49,996 nucleotides of DNA from Azospirillum sp. TSH64 (GCF_003116035.1 NZ_LGQW01000015.1:4702171-4752166); one strand, 5' to 3'; shown: positions 27,956-36,388, counted from the stretch's first letter. The notes: a model not told the origin generated them from the letters alone. Program-made: numbers and translations.

Positions 27956-28142
27956 CGCATGTCCCCCCGATCAGGCGGTCCCGCGCCCGCAGCGCGACTC
28001 CCCGCAAGGGAAGAACCCGCCGATCCCCCCGGCGGTTCCACCCTCCGGGCACAAAGTTCGCACACCCAGCGGACAGCATGCCGGCCTTCCGCCCGCGGCA
28101 ATCCCATGGGCCATCCCATAGGCCATCCCGGTGCGGCGGATC

Positions 28143-29345
28143 TCAGCTTGCCCGGGCAACTTCCCGCGCCCGCGCACTGCCGGCGGCATGGAGCAGCGCA
28201 TAGCCGGCCAGCGCCGAGGCGAGCGAGCCGGTCAACACGCCCAGCCGCACCGCCACCGCATGATGCGGATCGGCGAAGGCCAGCGTCCCGATGAACAGGC
28301 TCATGGTGAAGCCTATGCCGGTCAGCACGGCGACGCCGTAAATCTGGCTCCAGCTGGCACGGGCGGGCCGCTCGACCACGCCGGTCCGCACGGCGATCCA
28401 CACCGCCAGGAAGACTCCCGCCTGCTTGCCCAGGAACAGGCCGAGCGCGATGCCCAGCGGCACCGGCTCCAGCAGGCTGGCCGGGGTGATGCCGTCGAGC
28501 GGCACGCCGGCATTGGCGAGCGCGAAGACCGGCATGATCAGGAAGGCAACCCAGGGGTGCAGCGCATGCTCCAGGCGATGGAGCGGCGCGTCCGGCGCCC
28601 GCTTGCCGGCGCGGTCATTGACCCGCAACGGAATGGCGAAGGCCAGCACCACGCCGGCCAGCGTCGCGTGGATGCCCGATTTCAGCACGCACACCCATAG
28701 GACCAGCCCCAGCACCAGATAGGGCGTCAGCGACCGCACTCCTGCCCGGTTCAGCAGCCACAGAACGACCGCCGATGCCGCCGCCAGCCCCAGCGCCAGC
28801 GGCACCAGCCCGTGGCTGTAGAAGATGGCGATGATCACGATGGCGCCCAGATCGTCCATGATCGCCAGCGCCAGCAGGAAGACGCGCAAACTGCTGGGAA
28901 CCCGGTTGCCCAGCAGGGCCAGCACGCCGAGCGCGAAGGCGATGTCGGTGGCGGCCGGGATCGCCCAGCCCTGCAGGGCGCCCGGTTCGGCCTGGGCGAA
29001 CAGGCAATAGACCAGCGCCGGCACCGCCATGCCGCCGAGCGCCGCGATGCCGGGCAGCATCGCCTTGGCCGGGCTCGACAGTTCGCCCTCCAGCACCTCG
29101 CGCTTGATCTCCAGCCCGACCAGCAGGAAGAAGATCGCCATCAGCCCGTCGTTGATCCACAGGATCAGCGGCTTGTCCAACCCGACGCCGCCGGCCGTCA
29201 CCGCCACCTTCATCGCCAGGATCGCATCGTAGAGCGGGGCCGCCGGCGAGTTCGCCCAGATCAGAGCAAGCACCGCCGCAATCATCAGGACCACGCCGCT
29301 GGCGCTTTCGGTTTTCAGGAAGGTGGCGAGGCGTCTCAGCGTCAT
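28143..29345 (-). CDS. nhaA: Na+/H+ antiporter NhaA
   Basis: A 400-residue inner-membrane antiporter exchanging two protons for one sodium ion, used for pH and salt homeostasis. The family core is intact: VLMIAAVLALIWANSP, INDGLMAIFFLLVGLEIKRE, WAIPAATDIAFALGVLALLG and the adjacent aspartates in LALAIMDDLGAIVIIAIFY, which bind sodium or protons. About 12 membrane helices are expected. The C-terminus is short and Ala/Arg-rich. It is transcribed alone on the minus strand, with no nhaR regulator adjacent. Confidence 0.96.
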   Translation of the reverse strand: MTLRRLATFLKTESASGVVLMIAAVLALIWANSPAAPLYDAILAMKVAVTAGGVGLDKPLILWINDGLMAIFFLLVGLEIKREVLEGELSSPAKAMLPGIAALGGMAVPALVYCLFAQAEPGALQGWAIPAATDIAFALGVLALLGNRVPSSLRVFLLALAIMDDLGAIVIIAIFYSHGLVPLALGLAAASAVVLWLLNRAGVRSLTPYLVLGLVLWVCVLKSGIHATLAGVVLAFAIPLRVNDRAGKRAPDAPLHRLEHALHPWVAFLIMPVFALANAGVPLDGITPASLLEPVPLGIALGLFLGKQAGVFLAVWIAVRTGVVERPARASWSQIYGVAVLTGIGFTMSLFIGTLAFADPHHAVAVRLGVLTGSLASALAGYALLHAAGSARAREVARAS

Positions 29346-29690
29346 CGCGTCTCGTCTTTCCGGACAGTTGGTCGATGGGAACAGGTGGCACCGTCAGGCT
29401 TCCGTTGGAAGATGCCGGTGTCGAAAAATTCCGGTTCCGACGAGCGGCAGAGCATCGCGGCGAATTGACGCGCTTGTGCATCTAAGCTGCTGCCACTGTT
29501 CCAAATTCCGGCCTCGAATACTTGAGGCCAGTCGGGCTTATGTCTTTTGGTCGCTGGCGATAACTGAGGCCAGCCGACACAATTCACCCAACAGCATCAG
29601 CAGAGCCGAAGGGCGATCACCTGAAAGGCGATCACCTGAAAGGCTCTGGGCAAGGCCGGCAAACGGCCGCCCGTTCCGGAGGAAACGACC
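29346..29690. other. Intergenic region with a 15-bp tandem duplication
   Basis: This 345-bp spacer separates divergent nhaA and the small zinc-binding-like gene. No gene is supported. It holds two exact tandem copies of GGCGATCACCTGAAA (29612-29626 and 29627-29641), about 50 bases before the small gene, which look like a recent duplication or paired binding sites. No promoter can be assigned with confidence. Confidence 0.5.
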
Positions 29691-29948
29691 ATGACCACGC
29701 TTTACTGCGCCTGCTGCGGCAGGCCCTTCGTCCGCACGTCCGCCCGCGGCCCGGCGCCCTTCTACTGCTCCCAGGATTGCCGGCTTCAGATGGCGATCCG
29801 CCGGCGCGCCTGGAGCGAGCGGACCGACAGCATCACGGCCACCCGACGGACCGTCGAGCGGCACGAGGTGGAGCACGCCGACCCGGCCCCATTCGGCCGC
29901 ATCCCCGGCACGGCGGCGGGACAGCGGACCGCAGCCTTCTGGAGATGA
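29691..29948 (+). CDS. Small four-cysteine, zinc-binding-like protein
   Basis: An 85-residue protein with four N-terminal cysteines in a treble-clef-like arrangement: CACC (residues 6-9) followed by YCSQDC (C26 and C30). This resembles small zinc-ribbon proteins that bind RNA or act in complexes. The rest is basic and Arg-rich, then low-complexity. A GGAGGAA ribosome site 7 bases before the ATG supports expression. No family name is certain. It lies 240 bases upstream of terC on the same strand. Confidence 0.65.
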   Translation: MTTLYCACCGRPFVRTSARGPAPFYCSQDCRLQMAIRRRAWSERTDSITATRRTVERHEVEHADPAPFGRIPGTAAGQRTAAFWR

Positions 29949-30085
29949 AACGCACGGTCGCGGGATCGGTGGCAAAAGGGCGGTAAGACGCCCGCAAAAC
30001 ACCGGCAAGCCGGGGGAGAAGACAGGCGGGAAAATGGAACTCGCCCCTTGCAGCGGGCCGAAGCCGACCTCATGTGGTCGCGGTC

Positions 30086-30111
30086 ACGCTGGCACCCCGC
30101 GGTGCCGGCGT
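30086..30111 (+). promoter_or_regulatory. Hairpin in the terC leader
   Basis: ACGCTGGCACC (30086-30096) and GGTGCCGGCGT (30101-30111) form an 11-bp stem (one G-U pair) with loop CCGC, about 75 bases before terC. terC homologues in several bacteria are controlled by the manganese-sensing yybP-ykoY riboswitch. I could not find that riboswitch core here, so this is only a structured leader. Confidence 0.35.
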
Positions 30112-30186
30112 GAAACCCGTCGGTTGCACCCAGTTGGCCACCGCCACCTGATTGCCGCCATCTGACTGCCGGAGCCCCGCCCCTAC

Positions 30187-30906
30187 ATGCTCGAACTCCT
30201 CTCCGACCCGAATGTCTGGGCCAGCCTTCTGACGTTGACCGCGTTGGAGATCGTGCTGGGCATCGACAACATCATCTTCATCTCGATCATGGCGTCGAAG
30301 CTGCCGCCCGAGCGGCAGCACAGCGCGCGGCGCGTCGGCTTGGCGCTGGCGCTGCTGACCCGCCTAGCGCTGCTGGCCTCCATCGCCTGGGTGGCGCAGC
30401 TGACCCAGCCGCTGTTCACCGTCGCCGGCTGGGATGTGTCTGGCCGCGACCTGATCCTGATCCTCGGCGGCCTGTTCCTGCTGGCCAAGGGCACGCTGGA
30501 GATCCACCACACCGTCGAAGGCCATGAGGAGGGCGGATCGGCGCCCAAGCACGCCACCTTCACCTCAGTGGTCATCCAGATCATGTTCCTGGACATCGTC
30601 TTCTCGCTCGACAGCGTCATCACTGCGGTCGGCATGTCCGACCATCTGCCGGTGATGGTCGCCGCCGTCGTCATCGCCATGGCGGTGATGCTGTTCGCCT
30701 CCGGTCCGGTCGGCGATTTCGTGAACCGTCACGTCACGGTGAAGATGTTGGCGCTGTCCTTCCTCCTGCTGGTCGGCGTGGCGCTGGTGGCGGACGGCTT
30801 CGGCTTCCACATCCCCAAGGGCTACCTGTACTTCGCCATCGCCTTCTCCACCCTGGTGGAGGCGCTGAACCTGCTGGCCCGGCGCAAGCACAACGCGGCG
30901 CACTGA
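30187..30906 (+). CDS. TerC family membrane protein
   Basis: A 239-residue integral membrane protein with about seven helices. The two TerC repeats with metal-binding-type acidic residues are visible: LTLTALEIVLGIDNIIFISI and QIMFLDIVFSLDSVITAVGM. Members export manganese or help load metals onto secreted proteins; the tellurite link is historical. A structured leader precedes it. It converges on the CBS protein across a shared hairpin. Confidence 0.92.
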   Translation: MLELLSDPNVWASLLTLTALEIVLGIDNIIFISIMASKLPPERQHSARRVGLALALLTRLALLASIAWVAQLTQPLFTVAGWDVSGRDLILILGGLFLLAKGTLEIHHTVEGHEEGGSAPKHATFTSVVIQIMFLDIVFSLDSVITAVGMSDHLPVMVAAVVIAMAVMLFASGPVGDFVNRHVTVKMLALSFLLLVGVALVADGFGFHIPKGYLYFAIAFSTLVEALNLLARRKHNAAH

Positions 30907-30913
30907 CCGAAAG

Positions 30914-30942
30914 AAGGGGGGCGCCGTCCGCGACGCCCCCTT
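30914..30942. terminator. Hairpin between terC and the CBS protein
   Basis: GGGGGCG (30917-30923) pairs with CGCCCCC (30934-30940), flanked by A-rich sequence on the left and TTCCCCC on the right. It sits between convergent genes and can serve both strands. Confidence 0.65.
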
Positions 30943-30948
30943 CCCCCG

Positions 30949-31359
30949 TCACGCCTCGGCGCGTTCGGCCATCAGATGCTCGTAGGCGACCTTGAACAGG
31001 TCGCGGATCGACACGATGCCGACCGCGCGCTTGCCCTGGGTGATGGGCAGGTGCCGGTAATGCTTGTCGTGCATCAGCTTCAACGCGTCGACCGCGTCGG
31101 CATCGGGCGGCAGGCTGTCGGGGTTGCGGGTCATCACCGCACCGACCTCCACCGACGACGGGTCGAGATCCTTGGACAGCACCTTGTTGTTCAGGTCGCG
31201 CTCGGTGACGATGCCGATCAGGGCGCCGTGGTCCACCACCAGCACCGCGCCGATGTTCTTGTCGGCCATCATCTTCGACACCGTGGCGACGGAGGTGTCC
31301 TCCGGCACCAGGATCAGTTCCTGCGACTTCACGACGTCCGGAACCAGCTTGCGTTTCAT
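30949..31359 (-). CDS. CBS-domain pair protein
   Basis: A 136-residue protein of two CBS domains. The first contains VATVSKMMADKNIGAVLVVDHGALIGIVTERDL, the second DAVDALKLMHDKHYRHLPITQGKRAVGIVSIRDLF. Tandem CBS domains bind adenosine nucleotides and regulate partners; this one has no attached enzyme domain. The ATG at 31359 follows a GGGGGAG ribosome site and begins the homologous region, so the upstream in-frame ATG at 31431 is not used. Partner unknown. Confidence 0.88.
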   Translation of the reverse strand: MKRKLVPDVVKSQELILVPEDTSVATVSKMMADKNIGAVLVVDHGALIGIVTERDLNNKVLSKDLDPSSVEVGAVMTRNPDSLPPDADAVDALKLMHDKHYRHLPITQGKRAVGIVSIRDLFKVAYEHLMAERAEA

Positions 31360-31511
31360 CGACTCCCCCAGGATCTGGTTGTTGTGGACCAGACTGTAGC
31401 CAAAGCAAACGATCGGGGAGAACAACGGCATCGCAGCAAATCCGGCGCCGATTGTCGCAGGCAGACCTTTTCAATACTTACGAAGCTTTTCCCTTCATGA
31501 CGCTCCGGTCC

Positions 31512-32729
31512 TCATGACGCTTTGGGAAAGGTGAATGCCGGCCCAGCCGACGACTGCCGTCCGGCGATCACCATGCCCAGCGCCAGCAGCAGCGCCCCCA
31601 GCAGTACCACGGCGGCAGCCCCCAGCAGCACGGCATTGAAGCTGCCGGTGCGGGTCACCACCAGCCCGGCCGGCAGCGGCCCGATGATCTGCCCCAGCCC
31701 ATAGGCGGCGGTCAGCGCCCCGACCACCCGGGCCGAGGCACCGGCCGACAGCTGCCGTCCCAGCGCGAAAGCCTGGGAGACGATGCCGACGAAGGTACCG
31801 CCGAACAGCAGCGCCGAAATGACCGCCACCGTCGGCGAGCCGGTCATCGGCAGAAGGATGGTGACGGCCTGGGTCAGGTGAGCCAGGATCAGCGACCACC
31901 AGCTGTTCGACCGGCGGGCGACCGCGGCCCAGAACACCCCGGCGCCCATCGCCCCCAACCCGGCCACCATCCAGGCGGCCTCGCCGACCGCGGCGGTGCC
32001 GGGATCGGTCTTCAGGATCGACACCAGGAAGGTGGCCGACACGATGTAGCCGCCGCCTTCCAGGAAATAGGCGAGTGTCAGCAGCAGGAGCGGCGCCGAC
32101 AGTCCTCCCCGCCGTGCCGTACCGGCATCTCCCGCCGCCCCGGCCGTGGCGGGTTGCGGTTGCGGCGGCGGGTCGCGCACCCAGAGGCCGGGCATCAGCC
32201 CCAGCAGCGCGCAGATCGCCCCCAGGGCCAGCCAGTCGCCGGCCCAGCCCAGCCGGTCGCCGAACAGCGCGACGAACAATCCCGACGATGCAATGCCCAG
32301 CCCCACCCCGGTGTAGAGCCAGCCGGCGAAGCGTTCGCCGCCCCGCCGCGTCAGCGTGTCCAGCACCATGGCGATGCCCAGGATGAAGATGCCGGCGCTC
32401 GACACCCCCGACAGGAAGCGCAGGAGCAGCCAGACCGGCATCGCCTGCCCGGCATCGCCCAAATCCAGCCCCATCGCCGCGGTGGTGGCGACGCTGACCA
32501 GCAGCGACAGCCGGTACATCGCCGTCCGCGTGGCGCCGTGCGGCACCAGCCCGGCGCCCAGCGCACCGATGAAATATCCCAGATAGTTCAGAGAGGCGAG
32601 CAGCCCCGCCCCGTCGGCCCGCAGCCCGGTGGCCTCCTGCATCGCCGGCAGGATCGGGGTGAAGGCGAAACGCGCGACACCCATTGCGATGGCAAGCCCG
32701 ATCAGGCCGCCAACCAGCACCCGCACCAT
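31512..32729 (-). CDS. YbfB/YjiJ family MFS transporter
   Basis: A 405-residue transporter with about 12 membrane helices. It has the features of the YbfB/YjiJ group: GLAIAMGVARFAFTPILPAM near the N-terminus and SLNYLGYFIGALGAG. The ATG at 32729 begins the first helix, so the in-frame ATG 96 bases upstream is disfavoured. The substrate is not known. A LysR-type regulator is divergent across a 194-bp spacer that carries a T-N11-A dyad, so it probably controls this gene. Confidence 0.85.
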   Translation of the reverse strand: MVRVLVGGLIGLAIAMGVARFAFTPILPAMQEATGLRADGAGLLASLNYLGYFIGALGAGLVPHGATRTAMYRLSLLVSVATTAAMGLDLGDAGQAMPVWLLLRFLSGVSSAGIFILGIAMVLDTLTRRGGERFAGWLYTGVGLGIASSGLFVALFGDRLGWAGDWLALGAICALLGLMPGLWVRDPPPQPQPATAGAAGDAGTARRGGLSAPLLLLTLAYFLEGGGYIVSATFLVSILKTDPGTAAVGEAAWMVAGLGAMGAGVFWAAVARRSNSWWSLILAHLTQAVTILLPMTGSPTVAVISALLFGGTFVGIVSQAFALGRQLSAGASARVVGALTAAYGLGQIIGPLPAGLVVTRTGSFNAVLLGAAAVVLLGALLLALGMVIAGRQSSAGPAFTFPKAS

Positions 32730-32841
32730 GATCCACGCCCTCTCGTTTTTTCGGCCGGCGCCTTTGACCGGATACCGTTCGATGCAACGAACGTCCGGTG
32801 GGCCGATTGATTTGGCGTCCATCATGGCCGCGGCCCTACCC

Positions 32842-32854
32842 TCATTTCCAATGA
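32842..32854. promoter_or_regulatory. LysR-type operator candidate
   Basis: TCATTTCCAATGA is a 5-3-5 perfect dyad with the T-N11-A form recognised by LysR-type regulators. It lies in the spacer between the divergent MFS and lysR genes, 70 bases before the lysR start and 113 bases before the transporter start. The match is by eye. Confidence 0.45.
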
Positions 32855-32923
32855 ATTGTTCTGATGATAAGCTCCACTTTCAGTGATGGGTGCCATGCAC
32901 GGGAAGTGGAAGGAGGCCTCGCG

Positions 32924-33868
32924 ATGGATCTGGCCGGTTTGCGGGTGGTGAAGGCGGTCGCCGACACCGGGAGCGTCAGCCGGGCGGCGGAGGCGCTGAA
33001 CTGCGTGCAGTCCAACGTCACCGCACGGATCAAGCGGCTTGAGGAGGATTTGGGCGTCGACCTGTTCCTTCGCCTCAGCCGCGGTATGGAGCCGACACCG
33101 GCCGGCCGGGTGCTCAGCGGCTATGCCGACCGGGTGCTGCGGCTGGTCGCCCAGGCCCGCGACGCGGTGGCGGAAGCGGCAGGGCGCGGCGGCCGGCTGG
33201 CGGTGGGCAGCATGGAATCGACCGCCGCGGTACGGCTGCCGCCGATCCTGTCCCGCTTCCATCGCGACCATCCCGACGTGGAGCTGACCATCACGCCCGG
33301 CCCGACCGAGACTCTGCTGGCGGAGGTGCTGGCCGGCCGTCTGGACGGTGCCTTCGTCGGCGGCGAGGTGGCCCATCCCGACCTGATCGCCCGGCGCATC
33401 TCCGACGAGGAGCTGGTGCTGGCCGAGCCGGCCGCCGGACTGACCACCGACTCCGCGCACCGCACCCTGATCGCCTTCGGCCGCGCCTGCGCCTATCGCG
33501 GCCGGGCGGAGATGGCGATGCGCGAGGCCGGGCGCGTGCCCTTTCGGGTCATGGAGTTTGGCACGCTGGACGCCATCCTCGGCTGCGTCGGCGCCGGGAT
33601 GGGGGTGACTGTGATGCCCCGGTCGGTGGTCGAGCGCGACCCTTGGCACGAGCTGCTGGCGGCCCGGCCGCTGCCGGATGCGTTCGCCCGCATGCCGACC
33701 CAGTTCGTGCGGCGTGCCGACGCCATCGAAACCGCCAGCCTGCGCGCCTTCATGGAGGCGTTTTCGCAAACCCCCGGCCCGGCCATCGCTGCGAATGGCG
33801 CAATGCAGGGTGCGACAGGGTCGCCCACATCACGCGCAGGGTTGAACGGCTCATCGGCGGCGTGCTAG
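32924..33868 (+). CDS. LysR-family transcriptional regulator
   Basis: A 314-residue LysR regulator. The N-terminal winged helix-turn-helix is LRVVKAVADTGSVSRAAEALNCVQSNVTARIKRLEEDLG, followed by a substrate-binding domain with the expected ILSRFHRDHPDVELTITPGPTETLLAEVLAGRLDGAFVG segment. The ATG at 32924 starts the HTH block; upstream in-frame sequence is not conserved. The divergent MFS gene is the likely target. The last 35 residues are low-complexity. The effector is unknown. Confidence 0.9.
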   Translation: MDLAGLRVVKAVADTGSVSRAAEALNCVQSNVTARIKRLEEDLGVDLFLRLSRGMEPTPAGRVLSGYADRVLRLVAQARDAVAEAAGRGGRLAVGSMESTAAVRLPPILSRFHRDHPDVELTITPGPTETLLAEVLAGRLDGAFVGGEVAHPDLIARRISDEELVLAEPAAGLTTDSAHRTLIAFGRACAYRGRAEMAMREAGRVPFRVMEFGTLDAILGCVGAGMGVTVMPRSVVERDPWHELLAARPLPDAFARMPTQFVRRADAIETASLRAFMEAFSQTPGPAIAANGAMQGATGSPTSRAGLNGSSAAC

Positions 33869-34008
33869 GCAGGCGCGGGTTGGCCATCCGGCCCTGTGCC
33901 ATGCGCGTGCCCTATTCCTGGGAAACGGCTCCGATCGGCCCCCAAGGGCGATAGCGGAACCACGGACGCGCGGCTGGCACTGCGGGCCGGAACAGCGGAG
34001 AAGAGATC

Positions 34009-34338
34009 ATGCCCTACGTCGTTACCGACGGCTGCATCAAGTGCAAGTACACCGACTGCGTCGAAGTCTGCCCCGTGGATTGCTTCTACGAGGGTGAGAA
34101 CATGCTGGTCATCCACCCGGACGAGTGCATCGACTGCGGCGTGTGCGAGCCGGAATGCCCGGCCGAGGCGATCGTCCCCGACACCGACGACCGCGCGACC
34201 AAGTGGCTGGAGATGAACCGCGACTATTCCGGCCAGTGGCCGAACATCACCCGCAAGAAGGACGCGCCGGCCGACGCCGACGAGTTCAAGGGTGTGGACG
34301 GCAAGTTCGAGAAGTATTTCTCCCCCAAGGCGGGCTGA
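34009..34338 (+). CDS. fdxA: Seven-iron (3Fe-4S + 4Fe-4S) ferredoxin FdxA
   Basis: A 109-residue ferredoxin of the Azotobacter FdI type. The cysteine arrangement fits C9, C17 and C50 for the [3Fe-4S] cluster and C21, C40, C43 and C46 for the [4Fe-4S] cluster, with C12 and C25 at the usual extra positions. The C-terminal half (ATKWLEMNRDYSGQWPNIT) is also typical. It carries low-potential electrons in the cytoplasm. A GGAG sequence precedes the ATG. It stands just upstream of the CdnL gene but behind a separate promoter. Confidence 0.95.
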   Translation: MPYVVTDGCIKCKYTDCVEVCPVDCFYEGENMLVIHPDECIDCGVCEPECPAEAIVPDTDDRATKWLEMNRDYSGQWPNITRKKDAPADADEFKGVDGKFEKYFSPKAG

Positions 34339-34495
34339 GACCGAATGACGATGCGGCCCGGCCCCCGATCCGAGTAGGATTTTTCGAGTCGGGCCACATC
34401 AACCGATTGCACCAATCGATGTTGCTATGCAAAATCGACGGGGCGGCCATGGCCGGGCGATGGACGATTTCCGCCCGGTAGATTGCGCGTTCCCT

Positions 34496-34524
34496 TTGTA
34501 ACTCGGGCGTAACATCGCTATAAT
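34496..34524 (+). promoter_or_regulatory. Sigma-70 promoter of the carD/cdnL gene
   Basis: TTGTAA (34496-34501) and TATAAT (34519-34524) are separated by exactly 17 bases. The -10 is a perfect consensus, rare in this GC-rich genome. Transcription would start near 34531, leaving a leader of about 175 bases. Confidence 0.7.
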
Positions 34525-34530
34525 GCGCGC

Positions 34531-34705
34531 CCGGAGCCGGCCTTCGCGCCATTGCCGGTTTTCCCATCGTTCCAGGACCTGTGGCTTTTGTGATCGTCGT
34601 GGATGGGTCCCATCCCCACGGCGCCATAATCGTCCGGGGTCCTTTTTCGTCCCTTCCACCGGGGCGGCAAAATGGCGTGATCGCGAGAAGTGAGAGCCAA
34701 TCCAC
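34531..34705 (+). other. Long structured 5' leader of carD/cdnL
   Basis: The leader contains a hairpin near 34598-34620 (CGTGGATGGG with CCCAT and CCACG, 2-base bulge), and further downstream a GGTCC followed by TTTTT (about 34637-34648) that could pair with the GGACC at 34575-34579. This gives alternative pairings resembling a terminator/attenuator. No known riboswitch class is recognised. Confidence 0.4.
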
Positions 34706-35206
34706 ATGTCGAACAAGCTTGACTTCGAAGCCGGTGACTTCGTCGTTTATCCGGCTCATGGCGTCGGTCGGGTCGAAGGGATCGAGACCCACAGCATTGC
34801 CGGACTCGAGGTTCAACTCTACGCGATCACGTTCGAGAAAGAGCGCATGACGCTCAAGGTTCCGGTTACCAAAGCCCGCAACGCCGGCCTGCGCCGCCTG
34901 TCCTCCAAGGACCGGATCAAGGTCGCGCTGGAGACTCTGCAGGGCCGTTCGCGCGTCCGCCGCACCATGTGGAGCCGCCGCGCCCAGGAGTATGAAGCCA
35001 AGATCAACTCCGGCGATCCGGTGTCTATCGCCGAGGTGGTGCGCGACCTGTACCGCGGCGCCGACCAGTCCGACCAGTCCTATAGCGAGCGCCAGATTTA
35101 TCAGGCCGCCCTGGAGCGTCTGGCCCGCGAGCTGGCCGCCGTCGAGAAGATCGACGAGACCAAGGCGACCGAGCGTCTGGAATCGGTGCTGTCCAAGGCC
35201 GCCTGA
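34706..35206 (+). CDS. CarD/CdnL-type RNA polymerase-binding regulator
   Basis: A 166-residue protein of the CarD_CdnL_TRCF family. The N-terminal Tudor-like RNA-polymerase-interaction domain begins DFEAGDFVVYPAHGVGRVEGIE, and the helical C-terminal domain includes RRAQEYEAKINSGDPVSIAEVVRDLY. Such proteins bind the beta subunit and stabilise open promoter complexes at rRNA and housekeeping promoters. It has its own consensus promoter and ends in a strong terminator, so it is monocistronic. An unusual phosphoesterase homologue follows on the same strand. Confidence 0.93.
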   Translation: MSNKLDFEAGDFVVYPAHGVGRVEGIETHSIAGLEVQLYAITFEKERMTLKVPVTKARNAGLRRLSSKDRIKVALETLQGRSRVRRTMWSRRAQEYEAKINSGDPVSIAEVVRDLYRGADQSDQSYSERQIYQAALERLARELAAVEKIDETKATERLESVLSKAA

Positions 35207-35249
35207 TTTCAGGTCCCGGTTTCCGGGCTCTTAGACGTCCGTGACACGA

Positions 35250-35296
35250 ACGGGCGCGCGGCTGCTACGTCACGCCGCGCGCCCGTCTCGTTTTTC
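35250..35296 (+). terminator. Terminator after carD/cdnL
   Basis: A 12-bp perfect stem, ACGGGCGCGCGG (35250-35261) with CCGCGCGCCCGT (35275-35286), is followed by CTCGTTTTT. This is a strong intrinsic terminator 44 bases after the stop. Confidence 0.9.
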
Positions 35297-35392
35297 GCCT
35301 TTGTTTCCACGGCATGACACGCCTAAACTCCGGCCGCCTTCCGGCGGACAGCGTCGGAACGACTTCGCGAACGACGCCGAAGGGAATCGAGT

Positions 35393-36388
35393 TTGGGTCT
35401 GCCGCCGCGCCTTGGTCTTCCCAACCGCCGGACCAACCGACCTGCCGGCCCCGGTGCCGGTGCTCTTGTCGGTGCCCTTGAGGACGACAGCCGGTTCGCC
35501 TCTCTCGGCCGGCCGCGCCGGATCTGGGCCATCGGCGCCATCCATGCACAGCCGGACCGGCTGGACCCGATCCATCAGGCCGTCGGGCAGCGCTTCCGCC
35601 CCGGCGACCGGTTGGTCTATCTCGGCAACATGATCGGCTTCGGCGAGCAGGTGGTGGAAACCATCGACCGGCTGCTGGCCTTCCGCATCGCCCTGCTGGC
35701 GATGCCGGGCATGATCGCGTCCGACATCGTCTACCTGCGCGGCCAGCAGGAGGAGATGTGGCAGAAGTTGCTGCAACTCCATTTCGCCCCCGATCCGCGC
35801 ACCGTGCTGGACTGGATGCTGCGCCAGGGCGTTGCGCCGACGCTGGCGGCCTATGGCGGTCATCTCGATGCCGGCAGGGCGGCGGCACGCGGCGGGGCGG
35901 TGATGCTGGGCCGCTGGACGCGTGAACTCCGGCAGGCGGTGGCCGCGAGGCCCGGTCATGAGCAGCTGTTCAACGCGCTGCGCCGCGCCGCCTACACCGG
36001 CGGCCCGGTCTCGCAGGGCGGGGTGACGGATGACGGCTCCTCCGACGGGCTCCCGGAAGACGCTGGGGACGGCGAAGGCTGGACCGGCAGCAGCCGCGGC
36101 GGCGGAAGCCTGCTGCTGGTCAATTCCGGCATCGATCCCCGCCGCCCGCTGACCGGCCAGGGCGATGCCTTCTGGTGGGGCAGCGCCGGCTTCGCCCGGC
36201 TGGAGCAGTCCTATGGCGGTTTCAGCCGTCTGGTGCGCGGCTACGACCCCAACTGGATGCCGGAAAGCCCCGGCGTCGGTGTCGGACCGGCGACGGTGAC
36301 GCTCGACGGCGGCTGCGGCCGCGGTGGCTACCTCGTCTGCGCCTGCTTCGATTCTTTCGGTGAGATGCTGGACCTTTTCCAGGCGTGA
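35393..36388 (+). CDS. Metallophosphoesterase homologue lacking metal ligands
   Basis: A 331-residue protein with the layout of PPP-type metallophosphoesterases but with the metal ligands replaced. GDIHG is GAIHA (residues about 50-54), LGDYVDRG is LGNMIGFG, LRGNHEE is LRGQQEE, VHAGIDP is VNSGIDP and VHGHT is VRGYD. The neighbouring scaffold residues (GIDPRRPLTGQ, FWWGSAGF, TLDGGCGRGGYLVCACFD) are kept. It is thus probably a non-catalytic pseudoenzyme that binds a partner. The only upstream start is a TTG at 35393, behind AAGGGA; a stop at 35324 closes the frame. It lies between the terminator of the CdnL-type gene and rpoH. Confidence 0.8.
   Translation: MGLPPRLGLPNRRTNRPAGPGAGALVGALEDDSRFASLGRPRRIWAIGAIHAQPDRLDPIHQAVGQRFRPGDRLVYLGNMIGFGEQVVETIDRLLAFRIALLAMPGMIASDIVYLRGQQEEMWQKLLQLHFAPDPRTVLDWMLRQGVAPTLAAYGGHLDAGRAAARGGAVMLGRWTRELRQAVAARPGHEQLFNALRRAAYTGGPVSQGGVTDDGSSDGLPEDAGDGEGWTGSSRGGGSLLLVNSGIDPRRPLTGQGDAFWWGSAGFARLEQSYGGFSRLVRGYDPNWMPESPGVGVGPATVTLDGGCGRGGYLVCACFDSFGEMLDLFQA

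Noticed and set aside
30113..30186. yybP-ykoY manganese riboswitch before terC
   Set aside because: No matching conserved core could be aligned by eye; only a simple hairpin lies just upstream.
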